From Bacillota bacterium (GTDB lineage: Bacteria > Bacillota > Bacilli > Bacillales_B > DSM-18226): a DNA stretch of 8,169 nucleotides. The first letter of the stretch is position 1; each line of letters opens with the position of its first letter. Where the stretch lies: the NCBI GenBank assembly GCA_021821235.1, contig JAKACS010000121.1, positions 1-8,169 on the forward strand, given 5' to 3'. Both the position numbers and the translations under genes were made by a program. The notes below the pieces were generated by a model that was not told the DNA's origin, did not search any database, and saw only the letters and a list, made by a program, of their open reading frames with translations. Of the stretch, positions 1-6,128 are shown piece after piece.

Positions 1-558
1 TCGATACAACGTTTGAAATGTGGTAGCCCCGTCAATTTTAGCAGATTCTTCAAGTGCAATTGGAATTTGATTGAAATGAGTTACCAAAATCCAAACAGCC
101 GTTGGAAGGGTAATTGTTGCATATGGCAAAACAACTGCATAAGAGTTTAGTAAATTTAAGTTTAAAAATAAATTGTAAACCGGGCCGGTAATAATCATTT
201 GTGGAAACATCGATACAGCAAGAATTAGTCCAAGCAAAATATTTTTTCCTTTAAAGTGAAACCTTGAAATGGCGTAAGCTGAAAATGTAGCAACAGCAAT
301 AATGTAAATAGTCGTTGTTGTCGCAACAATAAAACTATTTTTAATCGAATTTAAAATATTTTTTTCGAAAAGAATGGTAATATAGTTTTGAACCGTTGGA
401 TCTTTTGGAATTATGCGAAATGCGCCTGTCCCAAATATTTCACCTGAAGTTTTAAAGGAAGTGATGAAAATCCAAAAGAATGGGAACACCATTGCAAACA
501 AGAACATAAATACAATGATTCCAAAGCTGATCCAAAGCCTTCTTCTCGATGCCTGCAT
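1..558 (-). CDS. Carbohydrate ABC transporter permease, MalG type (partial, C-terminus missing)
   Basis: This is the second membrane subunit of a sugar importer, predicted to form the channel with the MalF-type protein encoded just upstream. The 186 codons in the window run off base 1 without a stop. The N-terminus has a basic start (MQASRRR) and a first membrane segment at about residues 9-33. Further hydrophobic segments lie at about 73-95, 107-125 and 143-160. The visible part ends in the start of the EAA loop (EESAKIDGATTFQTLYR, residues 170-186), which docks to the ATPase in MalG/UgpE-like proteins. The usual family length is about 270-300 residues, so roughly 90-110 are missing. The ATG is preceded by GGAGGG six bases upstream. 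That site sits directly after the TAA of the upstream permease gene, with only 12 nt between the genes, so the two are probably translated from one mRNA. The family call is secure; the substrate is unknown. Confidence 0.93.
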   Translation of the reverse strand, partial: MQASRRRLWISFGIIVFMFLFAMVFPFFWIFITSFKTSGEIFGTGAFRIIPKDPTVQNYITILFEKNILNSIKNSFIVATTTTIYIIAVATFSAYAISRFHFKGKNILLGLILAVSMFPQMIITGPVYNLFLNLNLLNSYAVVLPYATITLPTAVWILVTHFNQIPIALEESAKIDGATTFQTLYR

Positions 559-570
559 ATGAGGCCCTCC

Positions 571-1785
571 TTAACTTTTTTCCATAAGGTTTGTACCTAG
601 AAATCTTACAAAGAAAATCGCAATGACTGCCACAGAAACAAACATCAGCATAACAATGACGGACCCGTATCCAAAGTTGGTTTGGCCAAACATTACTTTA
701 TATGCATAGATGGACATCGTCTCTGTCGTTCCTCCCGGTCCACCGCCGGTAAGAACATAGATTAGGTCAAACACCCTAAACGCATCTAGTGTACGAAATA
801 ATAAAGCCACTAAAATGGATGGCTTTAATAACGGTAAAGTAACTTTAAAAAATGATTTCCACTTTGTTGCCCCATCAATGGAAGCAGCTTCGTAGAGATC
901 CTTTGAAATATTTTGCAGTCCTGCAAGCAATAAAAGAGCCATATATGGAGTTGTTTTCCAAACATCTGCCAAAATGGACGATGCCATCGCACCGGTACCG
1001 CTCAGCAGCAAATCTTGCGACTTGGCTACAAGACCGATTGTTTCGAAAAAACGGGCGACGATTCCGCTGCTACCGTTAAACAGGTAACTCCACATCAGCG
1101 CTCCAACAGCTGTCGGTATTGCCCACGGAATTAAGGAAGTTGCCCGAATGAGTCCTTGGCCAAACATCGCCTTATTTAAAACGATTGCTAGTCCTAAACC
1201 GAGGACAAATTCAATGAAGACTGAAATGACTGTAAAAATAATAGTATTTTTAAGCGCGATACCAACGCGATTATCAGATAAAAGCTTCTGGTAACCCTTT
1301 AATCCGATAAAATTGGAGGGTATCACACTTCTTTGCAAATCATCAACAAGGGCAGGTAAATTGTCTTTATTATTGAGTGTATATTTACGATTTATATCGG
1401 AAATGAGGGTTTTTGCATCTTTGTATAGCTGCATGACCCTATTGCTTTCACTTTTGCTGATCTTAATTACACCTTTTTGCTTTTGATATTGTTTTTCAAG
1501 CGAAGCTAATTCTTCATTTAGTTGTTTTACTCGATAAAAATCTTGCTTTTGTTTAATATTAGGCAGGTCTTCTTCTAAGAACATCGTTATATACAACTGC
1601 GTTTCATTAAATAAGGAAGCATTAAATCTTTCACTGAGGTACAAACCAGCTTTTTGCTGGTCGTTAAGACGATAATCAAAGAAGGTATAGGTGAACGATT
1701 GCACCACCGGCCATAAAGAGAAAATCCCAATGAGCAATATGGTTGGAACGATAAAGAACCATTCCTTTATTCCCATTTTTCGCAT
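571..1785 (-). CDS. Carbohydrate ABC transporter permease, MalF type, with a long extracytoplasmic insert
   Basis: This is the first membrane subunit of the sugar importer (404 aa; MalF/UgpA-type permeases of this short class are usually about 290-310). Residues 8-29 form TM1. The usual pre-TM2 signature (NFIGLKGYQKLLSD) comes only at 158-171, followed by TM segments at about 180-203, 212-236, 265-290, 323-345 and 374-398. The EAA loop that contacts the ATPase is clear at 299-322 (YEAASIDGATKWKSFFKVTL), and the TGGGPGG loop lies at 346-352. Between TM1 and the signature sits an extra stretch of about 115 residues (41-156) rich in Lys, Glu, Gln and Leu, with heptad-like helical segments (such as VKQLNEELASLEKQYQKQK at 86-104). 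It would lie outside the cell. The start ATG has GAGG seven bases upstream; Met4 is too far from it. The gene lies between the binding-protein gene (94 nt away) and the MalG-type gene (12 nt). The transporter class is secure; the insert's role is unknown. Confidence 0.94.
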   Translation of the reverse strand: MRKMGIKEWFFIVPTILLIGIFSLWPVVQSFTYTFFDYRLNDQQKAGLYLSERFNASLFNETQLYITMFLEEDLPNIKQKQDFYRVKQLNEELASLEKQYQKQKGVIKISKSESNRVMQLYKDAKTLISDINRKYTLNNKDNLPALVDDLQRSVIPSNFIGLKGYQKLLSDNRVGIALKNTIIFTVISVFIEFVLGLGLAIVLNKAMFGQGLIRATSLIPWAIPTAVGALMWSYLFNGSSGIVARFFETIGLVAKSQDLLLSGTGAMASSILADVWKTTPYMALLLLAGLQNISKDLYEAASIDGATKWKSFFKVTLPLLKPSILVALLFRTLDAFRVFDLIYVLTGGGPGGTTETMSIYAYKVMFGQTNFGYGSVIVMLMFVSVAVIAIFFVRFLGTNLMEKS

Positions 1786-1820
1786 ATTACCACCTCTTTA
1801 CGGTTGAATAATTCAAATAT

Positions 1821-1862
1821 TATTGAAAAAGGAGGCCATCCATCTTAGCCCCCTTTTCAATA
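1821..1862 (-). promoter_or_regulatory. Intercistronic stem-loop between binding-protein and permease genes
   Basis: Starting 18 nt past the binding-protein stop codon, the leftward transcript can form a stem of about 15 bp: UAUUGAAAA pairs with UUUUCAAUA and GGGGGC pairs with GCCUCC, with one bulged base and an 11-nt loop (1837-1847). The one odd pair is G-U in leftward RNA but A-C in the opposite RNA, so the fold favours the mRNA of this operon. No long U tract follows beyond the five U of the 3' arm. It therefore more likely protects the upstream mRNA end or partly attenuates than fully terminates. This arrangement commonly gives more binding protein than permease. Confidence 0.7.
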
Positions 1863-1879
1863 GCGGAATAATTGGTTAT

Positions 1880-3145
1880 TTATTTTATAGCGTCTTGAAT
1901 TGCCTGTACTGCTTCATTCAATCCTGTGCCAGAACTTAAATATTTTTGAGCTGACACTTGAATTGTATCGGAAGTTTTTGAGTATTGTGGTGAAACAGGC
2001 CTTGCAATGGTAGTGGATAAAGCTTTTTGGAATCCTGGATAACTTAACAGCGCATTTGCCGTCTTCACTTCTTCATTTGTTAAAAGGGCATTATATCCAG
2101 GTAAATATCCCCCTTTCGTTGACATAATTTTTTGTCCTTCATCTCCGGCAGCAAATTTGATAAATTCCCAAGCTCCATCAAGATTTTTTGATTTTTTATT
2201 TAGCCCAAGCAGCCATCCGCCAACCGATCCGCCGTTTGGAAGTGGTGCGATGCCAACTTGATCAACGGTAACTGTTACGCCGCTTTCTTTTCCTTTAATG
2301 CGCCCGAAAGCGTATGGCCAATTCCGCTGAAACACGGCATTCCCTTGTTCAAAGTTTGTGTGCGACTCGCTCTCAGTAAAATTAAGAAGATCTTTCGGTT
2401 CAAATGGAGCTTGAACAAACTTTCTCATCATTTCAAGACCGCTTTTTACATCTTGATACGATTTGGAAAACTCTGTAACATTGACGGTTAAACCTTCGTA
2501 TTGCTTTGATTGATAGACGAATCCGTATTTGGTTCCGTTTTTACCTGTATAGGTTTGAGCCATATTATACAGATCCTCATACGTATAATTGCCACTATCA
2601 AGTTTGGCTGCATCAGCTGGACTTACAATATCTTTTCGATAGTAGAGCAGACCTAAATCTGGGAAAAATGGCAGTGTGTATTGTTTCCCTTTGTAGTTAC
2701 CTGACGTCATTGATCCGGAATTGAAGTCAGTTCTCTTTAAATTCGCTTTATTCATTTGAACATCAATTGGCTCAAGGTAACCGGCTCCGGCAAATTCGCC
2801 GGCCCATACAACATCCAATGAAAGCACATCATATTCAGAGGAACCGCTAGATAAAGAGTTTAACAGCTGGTCATGCATCTGAGCAGAGTCATTGGTCATC
2901 TGGGTCCACTCAATTTTATATTTCTTTTGCTTTTGGTTAAAAGCGTTTATCAATTCCTTTGTGGCTGGAGTGTTGTCATTCTGAGCTGCAAATTTTAATA
3001 CAATTGGACTTGAGCTATTAGTTGATTTTGTCGCGTCGGCATTTTTAGTGCTTTCTTTGCTGTTTCCGCTGCTGCATCCAGCTAAGACAAGGCTGGCGGC
3101 GAAGGAAAACGCTAACATTTTTGAAAACAACCTTTTTCTTTGCAT
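1880..3145 (-). CDS. Sugar ABC transporter substrate-binding lipoprotein (solute-binding family 1)
   Basis: This is the extracytoplasmic sugar-capturing subunit of the importer, anchored to the outer face of the membrane. The 421 residues begin with a lipoprotein signal peptide: basic MQRKR, a hydrophobic core to residue 21, and the lipobox LAGC with the lipidated Cys at 24, followed by a Ser/Asn/Lys-rich linker to about residue 47. The mature part opens with a beta strand (IVLKFAAQ) and carries the block DVLSLDVVWAGEFAGAGYLEPID (residues 111-133 region), typical of trehalose/maltose-type family 1 binders. Later blocks (FPDLGLLYYRKDIV, WAFIKF-like WEFIKFAAGDEGQ) fit the same fold. The start ATG has AAAGGGGG about 11 bases upstream, a rather long spacing. 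It is the first gene of a leftward operon with the two permease genes and is divergent from an AraC-type regulator, its probable controller. The exact sugar is not determinable: maltose, trehalose, sucrose or a related oligosaccharide are all possible. Confidence 0.94.
   Translation of the reverse strand: MQRKRLFSKMLAFSFAASLVLAGCSSGNSKESTKNADATKSTNSSSPIVLKFAAQNDNTPATKELINAFNQKQKKYKIEWTQMTNDSAQMHDQLLNSLSSGSSEYDVLSLDVVWAGEFAGAGYLEPIDVQMNKANLKRTDFNSGSMTSGNYKGKQYTLPFFPDLGLLYYRKDIVSPADAAKLDSGNYTYEDLYNMAQTYTGKNGTKYGFVYQSKQYEGLTVNVTEFSKSYQDVKSGLEMMRKFVQAPFEPKDLLNFTESESHTNFEQGNAVFQRNWPYAFGRIKGKESGVTVTVDQVGIAPLPNGGSVGGWLLGLNKKSKNLDGAWEFIKFAAGDEGQKIMSTKGGYLPGYNALLTNEEVKTANALLSYPGFQKALSTTIARPVSPQYSKTSDTIQVSAQKYLSSGTGLNEAVQAIQDAIK
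3104..3117. promoter_or_regulatory. Candidate cre (CcpA-binding) site inside the binding-protein gene
   Basis: The near-palindrome reads TGTTAGCGTTTTCC on the leftward coding strand and fits the Bacillus cre consensus TGWNANCGNTNWCA at 13 of 14 positions; only the last base differs. It covers codons 10-14 of the binding-protein gene, downstream of the promoter. Bound CcpA would block elongation there, a placement known for several Bacillus catabolic genes. By rough arithmetic, about one such single-mismatch match is expected by chance in a window this long, so position is the main support. Confidence 0.45.
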
Positions 3146-3176
3146 CTCTTAAAAAGCCCCCTTTAATAGTTGATAC

Positions 3177-3205
3177 TTGAATTTTACTGTTTAAAAAACT
3201 AGAAT
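3177..3205 (+). promoter_or_regulatory. Candidate sigma-A promoter for the AraC-family regulator
   Basis: A TTGAAT -35 box (3177-3182) and a TAGAAT -10 box (3200-3205) are spaced by exactly 17 bp and match consensus at 4/6 and 5/6. The start point would be near 3212, about 40 nt before the ATG at 3253. The ribosome site AAGGTGG lies at 3240-3246. Two TTTTTAA direct repeats (3224-3230 and 3235-3241), 11 bp apart, lie between promoter and start codon and could be part of an operator; this is speculative. Confidence 0.5.
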
Positions 3206-3233
3206 GATATTAAAATAATGAGGTTTTTAACAA
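3204..3233 (-). promoter_or_regulatory. Candidate sigma-A promoter for the sugar transporter operon
   Basis: On the minus strand, a TTGTTA -35 box (3233-3228) and a TATCAT -10 box (3209-3204) are separated by 18 bp. They match the sigma-A consensus at 4/6 and 5/6 positions. Transcription would start near 3197, giving a leader of about 52 nt to the ATG at 3145. The -10 overlaps that of the opposing regulator promoter. The weak -35 would fit a promoter that needs an activator. Moderate to low certainty, because the region is very AT-rich. Confidence 0.4.
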
Positions 3234-3252
3234 ATTTTTAAGGTGGTCTTAC

Positions 3253-4011
3253 ATGCAAATAAAAAACAGTGTTCTTAAACGATTCTATCAATACCGAACC
3301 GAGAACGCTTTAAACCTCTACTATCACCCCTCGTTTGCATTAGAGCAACAATTAATGGACTGTATTATCCGCCGTGATTTAACTGAGTCTAAAGAAGTCT
3401 TAGAGCAAATAAACAGATTGGAAAGGGCGAAACTGGCTACTGATCCAATCCGTTCGCTCAAAAATTCATTGATTTGCTCGTGCACGTTATTTACTCGTGC
3501 CGTTATTAGCGGCGGTGTATTGTCTGAGGATGCCTTTAATTTAAGCGATGTGTTGATTCAACAAATTGAACGGACAGATACAGTCGAGGAATTAAAGAAG
3601 CTGGAGTATGAAATGGTGACTTGTTTTATTGATGAATTGAAAGCGACGGAGAGATTAGAGTTCAATCCGATTGTGAATAAAGCAATTACCTTTATTCATA
3701 AAGAAGTTTACAATCATGAACTGTCACTGGAGAAAATTGCAGAATACTCCGGCGTACATCCCGGATACCTTTCGAAAGTGTTTAAGGATACGGTTCAAAT
3801 GACAGTACCTGAGTATATCAACCGCAAAAAAATTGAGGATTCAAAGTATTTTCTGTTACATACCGATTCTCAGCTGTGTGAAATTGCGCAAAGGTTTGGT
3901 TATTGCAATCAAAGTTACTACACCCTGTTATTTAAAAAATATACGAATATGACACCAAGACAATTTAAAGGTAATTATTTGAAAAATCAGAAAAATACAA
4001 AAGCAACTTAA
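3253..4011 (+). CDS. AraC/XylS-family transcriptional regulator
   Basis: This is a DNA-binding regulator of 252 aa. The C-terminal AraC domain has two helix-turn-helix motifs: residues 157-190 (LSLEKIAEYSGVHPGYLSKV onward) and residues 206-239 (CEIAQRFGYCNQSYYTLLFK region, ending in the family hallmark TPRQFK). The N-terminal part of about 135 residues is not the AraC sugar-binding cupin. It appears all-helical, with a central segment LKNSLICSCTLFTRAVISGG seen in many Bacillus AraC-type and two-component AraC regulators, and probably serves for sensing or dimerisation. No receiver domain or membrane segment is present. The ATG is preceded by AAGGTGG at a six-base spacing. The gene is divergent from the sugar importer across 107 bp with overlapping promoters, so it most likely activates that operon and may control itself. 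Ligand and exact site are unknown. A terminator follows the gene. Confidence 0.93.
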   Translation: MQIKNSVLKRFYQYRTENALNLYYHPSFALEQQLMDCIIRRDLTESKEVLEQINRLERAKLATDPIRSLKNSLICSCTLFTRAVISGGVLSEDAFNLSDVLIQQIERTDTVEELKKLEYEMVTCFIDELKATERLEFNPIVNKAITFIHKEVYNHELSLEKIAEYSGVHPGYLSKVFKDTVQMTVPEYINRKKIEDSKYFLLHTDSQLCEIAQRFGYCNQSYYTLLFKKYTNMTPRQFKGNYLKNQKNTKAT

Positions 4012-4057
4012 CAAGGGAAATGTTCGTGTCAATAATTAAAATCCTATTTATAAAAGG

Positions 4058-4103
4058 AAAAGCCAATTGTATTTGGGCTAGGATTAGCTGAATGGTTTTT
4101 TTT
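4058..4103 (+). terminator. Rho-independent terminator after the AraC-family gene
   Basis: AAAAGCCA (4058-4065) can pair with TGGTTTTT (4093-4100), with one G-U. The inside is closed by a second short helix, GGCTA-GGAT-TAGCT (4076-4089). A run of eight T (4096-4103) ends the structure. It lies 46 nt after the regulator stop codon. The interrupted stem makes it moderate rather than strong. Confidence 0.6.
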
Positions 4104-4113
4104 ACAAGAAATA

Positions 4114-4127
4114 CGAAACCGTTTTCA
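4114..4127. promoter_or_regulatory. Candidate cre (CcpA-binding) site in the intergenic region
   Basis: CGAAACCGTTTTCA matches the cre consensus TGWNANCGNTNWCA at 13 of 14 positions, differing only at the first base. It lies just past the regulator terminator and about 130 bp before the -35 box of the exporter promoter. A weak promoter-like pair, TTTACA (4101-4106) and TTCAAT (4124-4129), spaced 17 bp, overlaps it. If real, the site would repress that start. It may also be a chance match, since about one is expected per window of this size. Confidence 0.35.
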
Positions 4128-4155
4128 ATAATCATTTCCATGCGACCAACTGTTG

Positions 4156-4211
4156 GGAAGAACGGAAAGGGTTCTTTTTCATATGTTGGAGATATTTTAG
4201 TATGAATCTCC
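4156..4211 (+). other. Two small hairpins upstream of the exporter promoter
   Basis: AAGAAC (4158-4163) pairs with GTTCTT (4171-4176) around a seven-base loop and runs into further T residues up to 4179, terminator-like; two G-U pairs can extend it. GGAGAT (4188-4193) pairs with ATCTCC (4206-4211) around a 12-base loop. A CCAAC at 4146-4150 could pair with GTTGG at either 4152-4156 or 4185-4189. Both hairpins lie upstream of the best exporter promoter, so they would be transcribed only from an earlier start or by read-through. Their role is unclear. Confidence 0.35.
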
Positions 4212-4246
4212 CTCTAGCAATGCAACGCAAATTCAATGCTTGAAAG

Positions 4247-4275
4247 TTGTCATCACACTTGCATTTAGCTAAACT
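4247..4275 (+). promoter_or_regulatory. Predicted sigma-A promoter of the ABC-2 exporter operon
   Basis: A TTGTCA -35 box (4247-4252; 5/6) and a TAAACT -10 box (4270-4275; 4/6) are separated by 17 bp. The start would be near 4282, giving a short leader of about 27 nt to the ATG at 4309. A 7-bp inverted repeat, AATGCAA (4219-4225) and TTGCATT (4259-4265), spans the -35 box and could be an operator half-site pair, but it is short. Confidence 0.55.
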
Positions 4276-4308
4276 ATTTCTTTAGGGCATGCTTCGGAGG
4301 AAAAAATC

Positions 4309-5316
4309 ATGAAAAATGCGATAGAAGTTAACAATTTGCGGAAAGAATTTAAAGCGTACTCCAGCCGGACCGGATTAAAAGGCGCTTTTCGCGATTTATT
4401 TACGCGCAATTATAAAATTGTTCCGGCTGTGAATGATATCAGCTTTTCGGTCAAACAAGGTGAAATGGTTGGCTATATTGGCGAAAATGGCGCTGGAAAA
4501 TCGACAACGATTAAAATGCTGACAGGGATTTTAACACCGACTTCCGGTGAAATCAGCGTGAACGGGATGAATCCGCATAAAGAGCGAGAAAGGTTTGTGC
4601 AAACGATTGGTGTTGTTTTTGGCCAACGCTCGCAACTCTGGTGGGACATTGCCGTGCAAGAGTCGTTCCGCCTGTTGAAAAAAGTTTATAAAGTATCGGA
4701 CGCGCACTATAACGAACATATGAACCACGTTATTCATACGCTTGACATCGAACCGCTTCTCGATAAACCGGTGCGGAAATTGTCACTTGGCCAGCGAATG
4801 CGCTGCGAGCTTGCGGCTGCCTTAATTCACAATCCACCGCTGTTGTTTTTAGATGAGCCGACGATCGGCTTGGATGTATTAGTAAAATTAAAAATCCGCG
4901 AGTTCTTAAAGGAGATTAATGAAAAATACAATACAACCATTTTGCTCACGACTCATGATCTTTCTGATATTGAAGCATTGTGTGAGCGAGTCGTCATGCT
5001 CGATGAAGGGAAAATCATTTATGACGGTGCTTTGAAAAACTTAAAGGAGACATGGGGCGACGGAAAAGTATTGCAATTCCAATTCATCGATTCCGTCGAT
5101 TTTGCTGCCTTAAAGAATCTAACCAGTGGCATGCCGGTTAAGTGGGAAATGGATGAAGCGGAGCAGCTCTTTACAGCGATGGTCAATGATGATGATGAAA
5201 CGATCTCACAGCTCATTGCCACAACTGTGGCTAATTTTAAAATTAAAGACTTGAAAATGAACGAAACATCGACAGAGGAAATTATCCGCAAGATTTATGA
5301 AAAAGGGGCGGTCTAA
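4309..5316 (+). CDS. ABC-2 type exporter ATP-binding protein (COG4586-like)
   Basis: This is the ATPase of an ABC-2 exporter (335 aa, cytoplasmic). All nucleotide-binding motifs are present: Walker [10 protein letters not shown] at residues 58-66, Q-loop Gln106 (FGQRSQLWW), signature LSLGQ at 158-162, Walker B LLFLDEP at 178-184, D-loop GLD at 187-189 and switch His216 (TTHD). The N-terminal extension of about 25 residues between the first strand and Walker A ([20 protein letters not shown]), together with the phrase [10 protein letters not shown], is typical of the COG4586 ATPases that pair with DUF990-like permeases rather than of NatA or DrrA. The tail from about 245 is a regulatory extension outside the ATPase core. 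The ATG has GGAGG eight bases upstream. It is the first gene of a three-gene operon, 17 nt before the first permease gene. The transported substrate is unknown for this family; the active-ATPase assignment is firm. Confidence 0.94.
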   Translation: MKNAIEVNNLRKEFKAYSSRTGLKGAFRDLFTRNYKIVPAVNDISFSVKQGEMVGYIGENGAGKSTTIKMLTGILTPTSGEISVNGMNPHKERERFVQTIGVVFGQRSQLWWDIAVQESFRLLKKVYKVSDAHYNEHMNHVIHTLDIEPLLDKPVRKLSLGQRMRCELAAALIHNPPLLFLDEPTIGLDVLVKLKIREFLKEINEKYNTTILLTTHDLSDIEALCERVVMLDEGKIIYDGALKNLKETWGDGKVLQFQFIDSVDFAALKNLTSGMPVKWEMDEAEQLFTAMVNDDDETISQLIATTVANFKIKDLKMNETSTEEIIRKIYEKGAV

Positions 5317-5333
5317 GAAGGAGGCTTTAGAGG

Positions 5334-6125
5334 ATGGACAAATATCTGGAAATGATCCGAATTCGTTTTTTAATGATGCTTGCTTACCGGACCAACTATT
5401 ATACAGGCATTTTGATTTACAGCATCAATATTGGTGCCTACTATTTTTTGTGGTCGGCGATTTATGGCGGGAAGGGTTCGATTCAAGGGCTTTCGATTGC
5501 GCAAATGACAACCTATGTCGCTGTCTCCTGGATGGCGCGGGCATTTTATTTCAATAATATTGACAGGGAAATGGCGCTCGAAATTATGGAAGGAAAAGTC
5601 GCGGTTGAACTAATTCGCCCATATAGTTATCTTGGAATGAAAACGATGCAGGGACTTGGGGAAGGTATTTTCCGGCTGTTTTTCTTTTCTGTCCCCGGCC
5701 TCGTCATTGTCGCGCTTATATTTCCGGTAAAATTCACATGGGATCCAGCGGTTTGGGGCTTATTTGGCATTTCGATCGTGCTGAGCTTTTTGATCAATAC
5801 CCAGCTCAATTTGCTAACGGGAATAACGACTTTCTTCTTATATAATAATTCCGGTTTAATTCGGGCGAAGCGTGTGGTTATTGACTTGTTTTCCGGGCTT
5901 CTTTTGCCGATCAGCTTTTTCCCGGAATGGGCACAATCGATCATGAAATTTTTGCCTTTCCAAGGGATCAGCTACATTCCGAGTATGATTTTTACAAATG
6001 GCTTTTCCCACCAGCAGGCAATTTCTGCTATTTGGCAGCAATTGATTTGGGTCATCGTCCTGCTGTTGCCGATTCAATTGCTCTGGATGACGGCGAAAAA
6101 ACAGCTGATTATTCAGGGGGGCTGA
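5334..6125 (+). CDS. ABC-2 family exporter permease, first subunit (COG4587-like, DUF990 type)
   Basis: This is a membrane subunit of the exporter (263 aa), probably forming a heterodimer with the next gene product. About six hydrophobic segments are visible, near residues 23-43, 56-73, 112-130, 138-165, 182-197 and 235-252. There is no signal peptide; the N-terminus (MDKYLEMIRIRF) is amphipathic and probably lies along the inner face. After TM2, the cytoplasmic stretch EIMEGKVAVELIRPYSYL (83-100) contains a G-K...L-RP motif that recurs in the partner (KGELDRILTRP), suggesting an ancient duplication and a possible ATPase contact. The ATG at 5334 is set by AAGGAGG nine bases upstream, directly after the ATPase stop. 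Only 3 nt separate its stop from the next ATG, so translation is probably coupled. Substrate unknown. Confidence 0.9.
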   Translation: MDKYLEMIRIRFLMMLAYRTNYYTGILIYSINIGAYYFLWSAIYGGKGSIQGLSIAQMTTYVAVSWMARAFYFNNIDREMALEIMEGKVAVELIRPYSYLGMKTMQGLGEGIFRLFFFSVPGLVIVALIFPVKFTWDPAVWGLFGISIVLSFLINTQLNLLTGITTFFLYNNSGLIRAKRVVIDLFSGLLLPISFFPEWAQSIMKFLPFQGISYIPSMIFTNGFSHQQAISAIWQQLIWVIVLLLPIQLLWMTAKKQLIIQGG

Positions 6126-6128
6126 TTA

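Noticed and set aside
5627..5944. A 105-codon open frame on the minus strand
   Set aside because: It is antisense to the first exporter permease, has no recognisable motif, and the opposite-strand gene is unambiguous.
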